This document shows positions 41,377-51,603 of a stretch of 64,000 bases of DNA, piece after piece (position 1 is the first letter of the stretch; each line of letters begins with the position of its first letter). The notes under the pieces are model-generated. The model did not search any database. It saw only the letters and a program-made list of their open reading frames with translations, and was not told the origin of the DNA. Source of the DNA: AP-15 sp963772965 (GTDB lineage Bacteria > Pseudomonadota > Alphaproteobacteria > ATCC43930 > CGMCC-115725); contig CAVYZU010000002.1 of assembly GCA_963772965.1 (NCBI GenBank), positions 1,240,001-1,304,000 of the forward strand. The letters run 5' to 3'. A program made the translations under genes and the position numbers.

Positions 41377-42734
41377 TTCGATCTCTCTTCTTCGATAATC
41401 TCGCGCACCTCCGACATCGAGACCATCGGAATAAACCGCAGAAACAAAAAGAACAGGGTCAGGAACAACCCGATCGTTCCGGCTAGGGCCGCCCAATCCC
41501 ACAATGTCGGAAAATAGAAGCCCCAATAGGATGGCATGTAATTATAGCTCAGACTCGGGATTACGATGACAAAGCGCTCGAGCCACATGCCGACGATGAT
41601 GCCGGTCGATATTACGAATAATAGGATCTCACTGCGGCGGACCGCCGGCAGCCACAACAATTGCGGGATGACGACATTGAGAGCGATCTTGCCCCAGTAA
41701 CACCCCGCATAAAAACCAAAGATGCGGGCAAGGAACTGCGTGCGCTCAGCCACGTCGCTGCCGTAGATCGGCCCAAACGCCTCCCAAAGATAGGCATAGG
41801 CGAGCATTACGCTCGCGACCAGCATCACTTTGGCTAGCGCATTGAGATGATACGCCGTAATGATGTCTTGCAGGCTATAGGCACGGCGCACCAAGATGGT
41901 GAGCATCATAATCAAAGCGACGCCGGATATCACCGCGCCAAAGAAAAAATAGGGCGGAAACTGGGTCGAATGCCACCCAGGGGTGAGGCCGCCCGCAAAA
42001 TCGAGGCCGACGACGCTGTGCACCGAGATCACCATCGGCGCCATGATCGCCGACATGATCGCGTATACGGTCTGCTGCTTGCGCCAGTGGCGGGCCGAGC
42101 CGCGCCAACCAAGCGCCAGAACGCCATAAAAGACCTGCTGCCACCGGGTCTTCGCCATGTCGCGCACGGTCGCAAGATCCGGTAGTAACCCGGCGTAGTA
42201 ATACATGATCGACATCAGGATGTAGCACAGCAGGCAGATAAAATCCCACCACAGCGGGCTACGCACTTGCGGCCACACCCCCATCACATTCGAATACGGG
42301 AACAGCCAATAGAATAAACCCTGCCGGCCCAGATGCATGATCGGCATCAGTCCGGCGCAGGGTGCTGCCGAGAGCAGCATCAATTCGGCGATCCGGTTCG
42401 TCGCTGACCGCCACGGCGACCGAGTCAAGAAAAATAAGGCTGAGACAATCGTGCCGCCGCTCGCCAGCGCGATCCACCACACATATTCGGCGATCGCCAA
42501 ACCCCAGGCCACCGGAATATTGACGCCCCAGCTGCCGATTCCCTTGATGAACAGCCATGCCATCTGTACTACGAGAACCAGTAACAGCGTCACAGCAATG
42601 CCAAACCCGATCCACCACCACAGCGGCGTCGTGGGCCTTAAGACGCGGTTGCTGACCTCCTCGCTCAACGAGCGCAGCGTCACCCCCGGCCGGACGACCG
42701 GCGCTTCCGCCGGAAGCTCGATCAGCAGGGTCAC
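41373..42734 (-). CDS. actC: ACIII NrfD-like membrane subunit ActC
   Basis: A 453-residue membrane subunit with about ten helices, belonging to the PsrC/NrfD family and thought to carry the quinol site. Signature segments are WGLAIAEYVWWIALASGGTIVSALFF, GLMPIMHLGRQGLFYWLFPYSN and LLCYILMSIMYYYAGLLPD. Further on, ISVHSVVGLDFAGGLTPGWHST, YHLNALAKVMLVASVMLAYAYLWEAF and MWLERFVIVIPSL are typical of ActC. GTG 42734 overlaps the actB stop (GTGA). Confidence 0.97.
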   Translation of the reverse strand: MTLLIELPAEAPVVRPGVTLRSLSEEVSNRVLRPTTPLWWWIGFGIAVTLLLVLVVQMAWLFIKGIGSWGVNIPVAWGLAIAEYVWWIALASGGTIVSALFFLTRSPWRSATNRIAELMLLSAAPCAGLMPIMHLGRQGLFYWLFPYSNVMGVWPQVRSPLWWDFICLLCYILMSIMYYYAGLLPDLATVRDMAKTRWQQVFYGVLALGWRGSARHWRKQQTVYAIMSAIMAPMVISVHSVVGLDFAGGLTPGWHSTQFPPYFFFGAVISGVALIMMLTILVRRAYSLQDIITAYHLNALAKVMLVASVMLAYAYLWEAFGPIYGSDVAERTQFLARIFGFYAGCYWGKIALNVVIPQLLWLPAVRRSEILLFVISTGIIVGMWLERFVIVIPSLSYNYMPSYWGFYFPTLWDWAALAGTIGLFLTLFFLFLRFIPMVSMSEVREIIEEERSK

Positions 42735-45660
42735 GCTTCTTTGTCCCCGATAGCGGGATTGGGGTTGCGGATAATCGCGGCGTAGCTGGTGCGTGGCCGC
42801 GTATTCAATTCGTCGAGCAACACGTAATCGAGCGGGCTCGCCTTACGTCGGGCAACGGCGCTGTCGTGGTCATTCCGATTGCCGAAGATAATCGCCTGTG
42901 TCGGACAGCTTTGCTGGCAGGCGGTGACAATCTCCCCGTCGCGGACGAGGCGGTTTTCCTTGTCGGCGTCGATCTCGGCTTGCCAAATCCGCTGGATGCA
43001 ATAGGTGCATTTTTCCATTACGCCGCGGCCGCGGACCGTGACCTCCGGGTTCCACGAATTCAGCGGGACGCTCGTTTTGGTCGGCATAAGCGTAAAAGTT
43101 AAAGCGTCGTACTTTGTAAGGGCAGTTATTGGAACAGAACCGGGTGCCGACGCAGCGGTTGTAGACCATGACATTAAGTCCAGAGTGGTCGTGCACCGTG
43201 GCGTGCACCGGGCAGACAACCTCGCACGGGGCATTCTCGCAATGCATGCACGGCATCGGCTCGAAACTCGTCTGCGGATCATCGGGCGAACCGGAGTAAT
43301 ACCGGTCGATGCGCAGCCAATGCATGACGCGGTTGTCGAGCACCTGATCCTTCCCGACGATAGGAACGTTGTTCTCCGCCTGACAGGCGACGGCGCAAGC
43401 TTGGCAGCCGATGCAAGAATTCAGATCGACCGACATCGCCCAAGCGTAGCGCGGATATTTGTAGGGCGGGTATAACAACTCGTCGTTTTCTTTCTTCTGC
43501 AGAAATTTCGGGTCCTTTTGAAAGTCGGCGAGCGAACCTTCGCGGATCAAGTCGCGTCCAGCAACGCGATCATGGCCTTGCGTGGTGGCCAGGCGATAGG
43601 TTTCGCCGGTTCTGCTGAGCGCGGCGGTACCCACCCAGGGTGATTCGAGCGAGCGCAATTGGTAGGCGTCAAATCCGACGTCAACTGAAAGTCCTCCGGC
43701 GCGCCGGCCGAAGCCCAGCGGCAGCGTGATGCAGTCGGGTGCTTGTCCTGGGAGGACAAAAATCGGCGCTGACAGCTTGCGGCCGTTCGCCATGATCTCG
43801 ATGACGTCTTCGGTGTCGAAGCCGAGCCGTTCGGCGGTTGCCGGCGCGATCAATGCCGCATTGTCCCAGGTGAGCCGAGTGAATGGCCGCGGCATCTCTA
43901 GAAGCCACGGATTATCGGCATAGCGTCCGTCCCAGATCAGCGGGTCAGATCGGAAAAGTATAGAAAGGCCGCCATTCGGGTTCTCGGCGGGCGCCCTCGG
44001 GATTGCGGCGACATCCATCTTGGGCTGAGCCGTGACCGGCGCGGCAGCGCTGTTCTCGACGACGCCGATGCGCACCGAGTTCGTGCCAGAAGGGCTCGAA
44101 ATCCTCGGCGCCGCGCTGCTGCGCCTGCTGCTGCCAGAACGCGCGGAGCAACCCGTAATCTTCCGGAAGGGTGTTGCCCTGCAGTACCGCTAGCAGCTCT
44201 TGCGCCGAATGCCCGCCATAAAGGCGGCGCACCTGAGGCTGCTGGATCGTGACCGTGCCGTCAAAGGCGCGGGCGTCGCTCCAGGCCTCGTATTCGTGCG
44301 TCGCGGGTACCTGCCAGGTGCTGGCGATCGCGGTCTCGTCGGCATAGAGCGCGAGGCTGACCGATAACGGCACACGCCGCAGCGCCTCGCCAAAGTGGAG
44401 ATCGGGAGGGGCGGTGTAGACCGGATTGACGCCCAGCATCAGCAGGGTGTCGACCTTGCCGGCTGCCATGTCGTTGACGAGGTCCTTCAGCGACTGGCGC
44501 ATCGACGGCGCGGCGACGGCTACGGGCTCGATCAGCCGGATCGTCGTGCCAAAGGCACCCAGCGCACTGTTGATCGCGTCTGCCAAGAGATGGATTTCGG
44601 CCGGCTGCTCGCGGCCAGCATGCACCAGGATATGCCCACGATTGTCGGTCAAATCCTGCGCCGCGGCATCTAGCCAGGCGGTATTTTTGGGAGCCGTGTG
44701 TTTCCACTCCTGCGGGCCAACCCCGACCGCTGCCGCCAGATAGCGCAGTGCTGTGGCGAGTTCCGGCGGCGGCAGCGGCAACCGGTGATCGGCTTTGGCG
44801 CCGATCAAGGTCGGCGTGCTTTCGATTGCGTAGACCCGGCTCATCTTGCCGCCGGTCTCATCCGGACGGCGGCGGGCGGCAAACTGGCGGGCGTACGCGA
44901 GCCAGCCGGGAATGGCCGAAATCAGATCGCTCTCAACCGCGAAAATAATATCTGCCGCGTCGACTTTGAAAACCCGATCGAGTTCTCGGCCAAAGGCTTG
45001 CCGGCTAGCCGCCCGCTCGTCGTCACGATGAAGGGGCTCCCAGCCATGCCACTGCATTCCGGGAAACAGCTGCTGCAAGCTCTCGATCTGGGCGATCAGC
45101 GACGGCGAGGTAACGGTGCCCGTCAATACACGCAGCCCCTCGCCGCCGCGCGCTGAGAGCTGCTGGCGCCGCTCGAACATCACCGTGATAAATTTCTCCC
45201 AGGTATCAATCTGGCCTTGGCCAATGATGCTCTGAGAGCGACGCGGATCGTAGAGAGTGAGAATGGACGCCTGCATAATGGCGCTGGCAGCGCCGAGGCT
45301 CGCCGGGTGATCCGGGTTTCCTTCGACCTTGAATGGCCGACCCATCTGGTGCGTGATCAAAACGCCGCTGGCATACCCGTCCTCGGTCAGCGCCGTCGCG
45401 TACTGCCGCTGACGTCCGGGGATGATCCCGGGAGGTTGGACGACATAAGGGAGCAGCTGGCGGGCATTGGGCTCGGGACCGCATGCCGCCAGCCCGCCCA
45501 GCGCCATTGATGCCGCCATCAATTGCAAAAAGCGGCGCCGGTCGAACTGACCCAGCACCTCGCGGAAGCGCGGCAGCTCTTGTTCAACGATTGCTGCAAA
45601 TTCCGGCGTTTCCGCCAGCTCCTCGAGACTGCGCCAATAGTTCCGCGGTGCGGCGCTCAT
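42731..45660 (-). CDS. actB: ACIII Mo-oxidoreductase-like/iron-sulfur subunit ActB, two frameshifts
   Basis: A fused protein of about 976 residues. ATG 45660 overlaps the actA stop. A twin-arginine-type signal, DRRRFLQLMAASMALGGLAACG, precedes the molybdopterin-oxidoreductase-like domain (the ActB homologue lacks a pterin cofactor). From WHEL the reading moves one frame near 44074-44080 (RIGVVENSAAAPVTAQP), and again near 43050-43058 (AEF to WNPEVTVRGRGVMEKCTYC). Each fits one extra base. The ferredoxin domain has four cysteine groups: CIGCQACAVAC, CMHCENAPCEVVCP, CVGTRFCSNNCPYKVRR, and CTYCIQRI with CQQSCPTQA. ACIII cannot work without this subunit, so the shifts are probably sequence errors. 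The overlap with actC is GTGA. Confidence 0.93.
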
Positions 45661-46307
45661 CGGTGGCACACCGAACAATCATCCAGCGTTTCGGGATGGA
45701 TGTGGTAAGCCGCCATCAATTGCTTGCCGGAAGGCGTATCGGGGGTGCGCTTCCAAAACGGATTAAACACCTGGTTGAGCGGCCGCAGATGCGGCGCCGG
45801 GTCACGGTGGCAGGAAAGGCACCAACTCATGTAAAGCGTCGTCGCTTTCCAGGTCAGCGCCATCTCGCCAATTGGCCCGTGGCATTCGGTGCAGCCGACA
45901 CCTTTGGCAATGTGAATACTGTGGTCGAAGTAGACGTAATCGGGAAGCTCATAGACTGCGCTCCAACGCAATGGCTTGTTATCGGCCAAACTCTGCCGCA
46001 CTGGCGCCAAAATCGCCGCATTGGTCCAGATTTGAGAATGGCAGGTCATGCAAGTCTCGGTCGGCGGAAGACCCGCGTTCTGGGAAATTTCCACCGACAT
46101 GTGGCAATACCGGCAATCGAGCCCGAGCCCGCCGACATGATGGCGATGGCTGAACGGGACCGGTTGCTCCGGAGTATAACGTTCTTGCGTGTTGTAGCCC
46201 ATGACCGGAACCACCCAAATCGCGAGAAGCAACATGGCAAACAAACCGGCGGTTCCGAATAACGCCAGGTTCATCCAAAAGTTGGCTCTCGGTCCGAAGA
46301 TCGCCAC
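45657..46307 (-). CDS. actA: ACIII pentahaem cytochrome c subunit ActA
   Basis: A 216-residue multihaem cytochrome. One N-terminal TM helix (about residues 13-36) precedes a periplasmic domain with five C-x2-C-H motifs: CRYCH (65-69), CMTCH (86-90), CTECH (139-143), CLSCH (163-167) and CSVCH (211-215). This is the exact haem number of ActA. GTG 46307 with CGGAG about 9 bases upstream is the start. It is the first gene of the act-cta run; 82 bases separate it from the SDR stop upstream. Confidence 0.96.
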   Translation of the reverse strand: MAIFGPRANFWMNLALFGTAGLFAMLLLAIWVVPVMGYNTQERYTPEQPVPFSHRHHVGGLGLDCRYCHMSVEISQNAGLPPTETCMTCHSQIWTNAAILAPVRQSLADNKPLRWSAVYELPDYVYFDHSIHIAKGVGCTECHGPIGEMALTWKATTLYMSWCLSCHRDPAPHLRPLNQVFNPFWKRTPDTPSGKQLMAAYHIHPETLDDCSVCHR

Positions 46308-46389
46308 CAGGTACTCCGCGACGGCGACCTTGAACGGGCCGCGTGCTCTTTAACGGGGTACTTGCGATTGGGTTCCAGCGATCTTTGAT

Positions 46390-47397
46390 CTATTCAACCT
46401 GCCGGGCGACTGGCTTTGCGCCGATTACCAATGTCGCAACTCCAGCTGCAAGGGCCAGCCCGAGGCCCGCCATCGCCTTGCGGTGTCGGGTCAGCCACAG
46501 TTGCGGGCTGCGTGTTGTCGCCCGGCTATCGAAGCGGCCATGCGTGCCGGGGTCGCCGGGTACCGGTTCAAAAAGATTGTCGAGCTGCCCGGGCTCGGTT
46601 GGTTCCTGCGTCAGTTGGCCGCTATAGCCGGTCTTGGCGAGATAGCGGTCGAGTAATCCGGGGAAGAATTTGTTGCCGATGATCGCCTTTACACTCGATC
46701 GTCCAACCCAGATCTCGCCGCGCCGCGAATGCGCCGCATAAACGATCGCGGCGGCGGCAACCTCGGGTTGGAAAATCGGCGGGATCGGCTGCGGCCGCCG
46801 GCTCATTTTATTCCGCGCCCAATTGAACTGCGGTGTATTGAGCGCCGGCATCTGCACCATCACGAGATGGACATCCACACCATCATGCAGCAGTTCCGTG
46901 CGCAGGCTCTCGGTGAATCCGCGGATCGCGAATTTGGCGCCACAATAGGCCGACTGCAGCGGCACCGCGCGATAGCTCAATGCCGAGCCCACCTGGACAA
47001 TTGTCCCCCGGTTGCGCTCCCGCATCCGCTTCAGAGCCGCCATCGTGCCATAGACAAAACCGAGATAGGTTACCTCGGTTGCACGGCGGTACTCTTCCGG
47101 CGTGATCCGATGAAATGGGGCGAAGACGGTCGTCATCGCGCAGTTGACCCACGCGTCGATCGGCCCAAAGTAGTTTTCGACCCGCTCGGCCGCCGCTTCC
47201 ACCGCATCGGGATCGGCCATGTCGAGAGGCACGGTTAGCGCCTTCGCGCCGCGCTTTTCGACCTCCGCCGCCGCTGCCTGCAAGCCTGTTGTGCCGCGTG
47301 CGATCAAGGCGATCTGCACACCTGGCACGGCAAAAGCATGCGCCGTGGCTCGGCCAACGCCCGCCGAGGCGCCGGTAATTACGATGGTTTGCGGCAT
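46390..47397 (-). CDS. SDR family oxidoreductase with C-terminal TM segment (paralogue B)
   Basis: A 335-residue SDR strongly similar by eye to the one at 33514-34671: TGASAGVGRATA, AWVNCAMTTVFAPF, ATEVTYLGFVYGTMAALKRM, RNRGTIVQVGSALSYRA, QSAYCGAKFAIRGFTESLRTELLHDG and GYSGQLTQEP all have close matches there. A C-terminal TM helix (AMAGLGLALAAGVATLVIG) ends the protein. GAGGAAGTAGAG before ATG 47397 is a good ribosome site. It lies between the GH15 gene and actA on the same strand and could be part of that transcript. The substrate is unknown. Confidence 0.92.
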   Translation of the reverse strand: MPQTIVITGASAGVGRATAHAFAVPGVQIALIARGTTGLQAAAAEVEKRGAKALTVPLDMADPDAVEAAAERVENYFGPIDAWVNCAMTTVFAPFHRITPEEYRRATEVTYLGFVYGTMAALKRMRERNRGTIVQVGSALSYRAVPLQSAYCGAKFAIRGFTESLRTELLHDGVDVHLVMVQMPALNTPQFNWARNKMSRRPQPIPPIFQPEVAAAAIVYAAHSRRGEIWVGRSSVKAIIGNKFFPGLLDRYLAKTGYSGQLTQEPTEPGQLDNLFEPVPGDPGTHGRFDSRATTRSPQLWLTRHRKAMAGLGLALAAGVATLVIGAKPVARQVE

Positions 47398-47429
47398 CTC
47401 TACTTCCTCTGCAAAGGCCGCGGAGCCGG

Positions 47430-49376
47430 TCAGATGCCGCGCGGCCAGCGATTGCCGAGCTGCAGCACCGCCCGGGTGTATTCCGCGTGCGAAAAGATCA
47501 TCGGCAGGTTGCCGAGCATGTCGCCGGAGCGGCTGTCGACCTCTTCCGAGAACAGCCCGGTCTGGCTGCTTAATTCTTCGGTTCGCCGCAGCATGGCTTC
47601 GGCATCGTCATTGCGTCCCATTAGGGCACAAACCGCAGCCAGCCAAAAGCAGCATGGCAGAAAAGCGCCTTCAAACTCAGCCATCGAGAGTTCGCTCTTT
47701 TCGGGCCGAAAACGGTGCACGAGACCATCAATCATCAGATCTTGCTCAATGCGCCGGACGGTCGCGACGACACGCGGATGGTCCGGCTCCAGGAACCCCA
47801 TCAACGGGACCAGCAGCGCCGAAGCGTCCAAGGTGTCCGCATCGTAATGCTGGCGAAAAGACTGCAATTCATCGCTCCAGCCGCGCTTCATGACGTCGGC
47901 GTGGATCTCGATCATCGTCCGGCGCCACTGCCGCAGATTTCCGCTATCGCCAGTGCGGTCAGCGAATTCAAGGGTCCGCTTTAACGTCGTCCAGCTCATA
48001 ACCTTGCTACTGACGTAATGACGCCTCTGGTCCCGCTCCCAAATCCCGTTTCCCGGTTTGCGCCAAGTCTTCACGGTATAATCGGCGACACGGGTCATGA
48101 CCCGCCAGTATTCCGGCGCCCAGCGTCCACCCTCCATGAGATAAATAACAGCGCAATCGGCGAGGTAGCCAAAGCAGTCGATCTGGCGCTGGCGATAAGC
48201 GTGATTGCCAAACCGAACAGGGCGCGACCCGCGGTACCCGGCAAGCTCTTTGCGAGTCTTCTGTCCGATCCGCGTGCCGCCGTTCGCTCGGTAGAGCACC
48301 TGCAATGGCATTTCGGTTGAAGAGCCCAGTCGGGATATCCAACTGAGGTATCGCTCCGCGCTTTCCACATCGCCAAGCACAGAGAGCGTCGCGAGTGTCA
48401 TTGAAGCATCGCGTATCCAGGCATACCGGTAATCATAATTGCGGTCGCCGCCGATCCGCTCGGGAAGGGAACTGGTGGCCGCCGCGACGATTGCGCCAGT
48501 CGGGGCAAAAGAAAGCAGCTCGATCGCGAGCGCCGAGCGAATGACGCGGTCGCGCTGCTTCCCGTCATAACTGTAGCGCCCCTTGCGCTCTTCCCAATAA
48601 GATAAGGTCGCGGCCAACGCGTCCTCGGCAGCCGTTACGTCCCACACTCCCGGGTTTTCGGCCAGCCCCAAGACCGCCCAGAACTCCTCTCCTTCAGCTA
48701 ATATGAAGCTCGCCGCGACGCCTGCAGCAGCCAAGTCGAAAGGCTGTGAGGTCCACAATCCGAGAGCAAGACCACCGATCCTCAACTCGAGCCCGCCCGG
48801 CACCCACGAGGTTACGACACCCTCGGTGAAATCGTCTCGCGGCGTCAGCTGCATTGCGCACTTGGCCGAGCCGCGCAGGCACCGTAACCGGCGCAGCAAA
48901 GTGCGCTTACCCTCGCCGCTCACCGGCCGCCTATCTTCCGGCGAGAGCATCGCATCGGTCAGCTCGATATCGCCTTCATCGGTCCGCCAAGTCGTCACGA
49001 GCACGTTGGTGTCGCCGCAATAGGACTGACGCCCGGCGTGGCCGCTCACGGGTCCCAACGCCCAGTGCCCGCCGCGCATCGCGTCCAGGAGAGAAGCAAA
49101 CACGGGAATGCCGTCGTAATTCGGCAGGCAAAACCACCGGACGGTTCCGTCGGCGGTGATCCCGGCCGCCGTCCGCCGGTCGCCAACGATGCCGAGCTGC
49201 GAAAGCGGCGGGTACGGTTCGACCAGTTTGCCGGCCTCGATGTCTGTCAAAGTGCCGGCATTTCGATCGCAGAGCTGGGCTGGGTTTTTCGCCTCCCGCA
49301 TTTGAAATCCTGCCAACGGCTTGCCGCGCACTCGACGGACTGGGTTGGTCGAGCCCGGCCTTGGAACGGCGTTCAT
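47430..49376 (-). CDS. Glycoside hydrolase family 15 (glucoamylase/trehalase-like)
   Basis: A GH15 enzyme of about 648 residues, with an N-terminal beta-sandwich (YPPLSQLGIVGDRRTAAGITADGTVRWFCLPNYDG) and an (alpha/alpha)6 barrel. Barrel marks are DRNYDYRYAWIRDASMTL, the general-acid region KPGNGIWERDQRRHYVSSKVMSW, and the C-terminal general-base region QTGLFSEEVDSRSGDMLGNLPMIFSHAEYTRAVL. Bacterial members of this subgroup are often trehalases or glucoamylase-like cytoplasmic enzymes; there is no signal peptide. ATG 49376 is used; the frame is open to TTG 49424. It is upstream of the SDR by 32 bases, same strand. Confidence 0.9.
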   Translation of the reverse strand: MNAVPRPGSTNPVRRVRGKPLAGFQMREAKNPAQLCDRNAGTLTDIEAGKLVEPYPPLSQLGIVGDRRTAAGITADGTVRWFCLPNYDGIPVFASLLDAMRGGHWALGPVSGHAGRQSYCGDTNVLVTTWRTDEGDIELTDAMLSPEDRRPVSGEGKRTLLRRLRCLRGSAKCAMQLTPRDDFTEGVVTSWVPGGLELRIGGLALGLWTSQPFDLAAAGVAASFILAEGEEFWAVLGLAENPGVWDVTAAEDALAATLSYWEERKGRYSYDGKQRDRVIRSALAIELLSFAPTGAIVAAATSSLPERIGGDRNYDYRYAWIRDASMTLATLSVLGDVESAERYLSWISRLGSSTEMPLQVLYRANGGTRIGQKTRKELAGYRGSRPVRFGNHAYRQRQIDCFGYLADCAVIYLMEGGRWAPEYWRVMTRVADYTVKTWRKPGNGIWERDQRRHYVSSKVMSWTTLKRTLEFADRTGDSGNLRQWRRTMIEIHADVMKRGWSDELQSFRQHYDADTLDASALLVPLMGFLEPDHPRVVATVRRIEQDLMIDGLVHRFRPEKSELSMAEFEGAFLPCCFWLAAVCALMGRNDDAEAMLRRTEELSSQTGLFSEEVDSRSGDMLGNLPMIFSHAEYTRAVLQLGNRWPRGI

Positions 49377-49581
49377 AACGCCTTGAGGTGGAGATTGTTC
49401 CGGCTCGATACGCGGGTACGCCAATCCGATCGTTCTGTCTTGCGCCGCAACTCGATGTCGGCCACGGCGTTAAACAGCAAGGAAGGAATTCGCCGATCAG
49501 AGGCAATATCTTGAGAAGTGATTCCATGAGGTCGACCCGGTCTGCGGCCGATTACGGAATAGTGGGCCGAGCGAGGTAACG

Positions 49582-50709
49582 ATGGCGCCGTCGAAGCCTC
49601 CATTCTCAGGGTCGGATACTATTCCGCCGCCACAACAGGGATTGCAGTGGCGCACCACGGTTCGCAGACCGGACGCGGGGATGACCATCTCCCGCGCCCT
49701 CGCCTACCTAGCGCTAACCGGACTGGCGGTTTTGTTATTGTGGCTGACCATTAAGGTCGACCTCGTCATCTTTGCGGGAGTGCTGTTCGGTATCTGCCTC
49801 AGGCGTGCCGCCGAAGGGCTGAGCCGAGTGGCCGGTTTGCGGGTCGGGTGGTCTCTACTGCTGGTTATCGTACTCATTGTCGCCTTGTTCGCCAGCTTCG
49901 GCTGGTTCTTTTCGCAGTCGATCGCAAGTCAGTTCAATCAACTTTCGGTCCAATTGCCGGCGGCGGCGACTAAGGTTGTTGCAATGATCCGCCAGTCCGG
50001 CCCCGGCAAGGTTGCGCTGCAGCATCTCGATACCGGCAACCTAGCGGCGACGCCGACCGGCGTGCTGCAAGGCTTCTTCGGTGTGGCGACTAATTTGGTC
50101 GAGGTCATCGGCGGGGTCGTGGTGATAATCTTTGTCGCGCTATATGTCGCGGCGGAGACACCAATCTATGCCGGCGGCTTGGTTCGGCTGGTCCCGCCGG
50201 CCCGCCGCCGGCGCGCGGCGGAGATCCTGCACGAGACCGCCGGCGCCATCTGGTATTGGATGCTGGGCCGCCTGTTTGCGATGACCGTGCTTGGCACGAT
50301 GGTGGCCTTAGGACTCTGGCTGCTCGGGGTCCCGCTCCCGGTGTCGCTGGGCTTTCTAGCCGGGATCATGATTTTTGTCCCCTATATCGGCGCTATCGTC
50401 TCGGCGGTCCCGAGCGTTTTGATCGCAGCATCGATCGACCTGATGCTCGCGGTTTATGTCGTGGCGCTATATGTTGCCGTACATATGGTGGAGGGGTACG
50501 TCCTTGTCCCTCTGGTGCAACGGCGAGCGGTGCACTTGCCCCCGGCGCTGATTCTTTCGGCGCAGCTTATCCTTGCCGTCCTCGCAGGCTTTCTCGGTCT
50601 CCTGTTCGCCACACCTCTGGTAGCGGCGGCGATTGTCATGATTCGAACGATCTACATCGAAGACATGCTTGGTGACCGCGCAAACCCTCCTCCCGCTGCA
50701 CTCCAATAG
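49582..50709 (+). CDS. AI-2E family transporter (first of two)
   Basis: A 375-residue membrane protein of the AI-2 exporter (UPF0118/PerM) superfamily, now also implicated in Na+/H+ exchange. Several TM helices occur, with the middle part PAAATKVVAMIRQSGPGKVALQHLDTG in a soluble loop. The conserved C-terminal features are ETAGAIWYWMLGRLFAMTVLGTMVALGLWLLGVPLP, GIMIFVPYIGAIVSAVPSVLIA and YVLVPLVQRRAVHLPPALILSAQLILAVLAGFLGLLFATPLVAA. ATG 49582 has GAGGTAACG upstream; ATG 49681 is another possible start. The gene is divergent from GH15, with 157-205 bases between the starts. Confidence 0.92.
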   Translation: MAPSKPPFSGSDTIPPPQQGLQWRTTVRRPDAGMTISRALAYLALTGLAVLLLWLTIKVDLVIFAGVLFGICLRRAAEGLSRVAGLRVGWSLLLVIVLIVALFASFGWFFSQSIASQFNQLSVQLPAAATKVVAMIRQSGPGKVALQHLDTGNLAATPTGVLQGFFGVATNLVEVIGGVVVIIFVALYVAAETPIYAGGLVRLVPPARRRRAAEILHETAGAIWYWMLGRLFAMTVLGTMVALGLWLLGVPLPVSLGFLAGIMIFVPYIGAIVSAVPSVLIAASIDLMLAVYVVALYVAVHMVEGYVLVPLVQRRAVHLPPALILSAQLILAVLAGFLGLLFATPLVAAAIVMIRTIYIEDMLGDRANPPPAALQ

Positions 50710-50817
50710 ACGGGCATTACCTTAGGTGTAGTTTGTCTCCTTTCGGAACTACTTGGCTCGATTAGCGTTCTAGCCCCACTGATGTGCGCGAGACCGACCT
50801 TCCGCGCCTGAAGGGGC

Positions 50818-51603
50818 GTGCCGAATGCCGGCGGGAGAACCTGGGATGATGACAGCTTGGAGGCTTCAGCTGTCCAGGATCGCTGCGGTTGGGCCATGAG
50901 CGCCGACCCAGCACCTACAGTGAGTTTTGTGACTGCGCTCGGTAGCGCCTCTGCCGCTTGGCCGGACGAACTCTGGACCGGATCGGTGGCCTGGATCGAC
51001 GCGCTGCTGCGCTCTTATTACGGCATCTTTGAATTCACCGACGATCCCGCCTGTGTGTTACGTGTCGGCCTGGACCAGGCGCGCGCTCCGGTGTTGCTGT
51101 CGGACGGCACCCATATCGCGATTGGCGAGCCGGTCGGCACCTTGCATTTCTGGAACGAGCATCTGCCGCGGTACTCGGAAAAGGGTCCCGATCTCGGCTG
51201 GGCTTGCGCGGTTCGCGACCGGGTGAACTATTCGCTGCGAGCGTTTTCGGAATACATCGAGCGCGAGCCCACCTGGCGCGAGATACGCGCGATCTGCGGT
51301 GAGACTGCGTTGCCGGCGAGGCTCGGTGCCTCGCAAATCGGGCGGGTCTTCAAGCGGTACGGTTTTGAATCCATTCCGGCCGAGGATTCGTTTCGTGCCC
51401 GCTTGCATGGCCTCGGCGAGTGCTTTGTCCTGTGGGGTTTGACGCGAGCGTTCAACCCGGCGGCCTTGCCGCGCCAACCGTTCCTTCGGGATCGCTACGA
51501 AATGTGGATATCCCGTGCCGGTCTGCTAGCGCGCTATGCACGCCAGCGAAAAACGACGGGGTACGAGCGGAGCGATCGAGCGGAACCTGAATGCCTGCTC
51601 TGA
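50818..51603 (+). CDS. YkoP-like domain protein
   Basis: A 261-residue frame (GTG start; ATG 50896 would give 235 residues). The core, LRSYYGIFEFTDDPACVLRVGLDQARAPVLLSDGTHIAIGEPVGTLHFWNEHLPRY, resembles the YkoP domain, with the G-D/E-P-V/I-G-x-L-H-x-W-N block. A later part reads CFVLWGLTRAFNPAALPRQPFLRDRYEMWISRAGLLARY, reminiscent of helical regions. Function of the domain is unknown. It overlaps the following glycosyltransferase by 13 bases, which suggests a shared task in a lipid or polysaccharide pathway. Confidence 0.7.
   Translation: MPNAGGRTWDDDSLEASAVQDRCGWAMSADPAPTVSFVTALGSASAAWPDELWTGSVAWIDALLRSYYGIFEFTDDPACVLRVGLDQARAPVLLSDGTHIAIGEPVGTLHFWNEHLPRYSEKGPDLGWACAVRDRVNYSLRAFSEYIEREPTWREIRAICGETALPARLGASQIGRVFKRYGFESIPAEDSFRARLHGLGECFVLWGLTRAFNPAALPRQPFLRDRYEMWISRAGLLARYARQRKTTGYERSDRAEPECLL

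Noticed and set aside
42731..45660. Programmed frameshifting as the explanation for the split actB
   Set aside because: No slippery heptamer or downstream pseudoknot could be seen, two shifts occur in one gene, and the same +1 pattern appears in many unrelated genes of the window.
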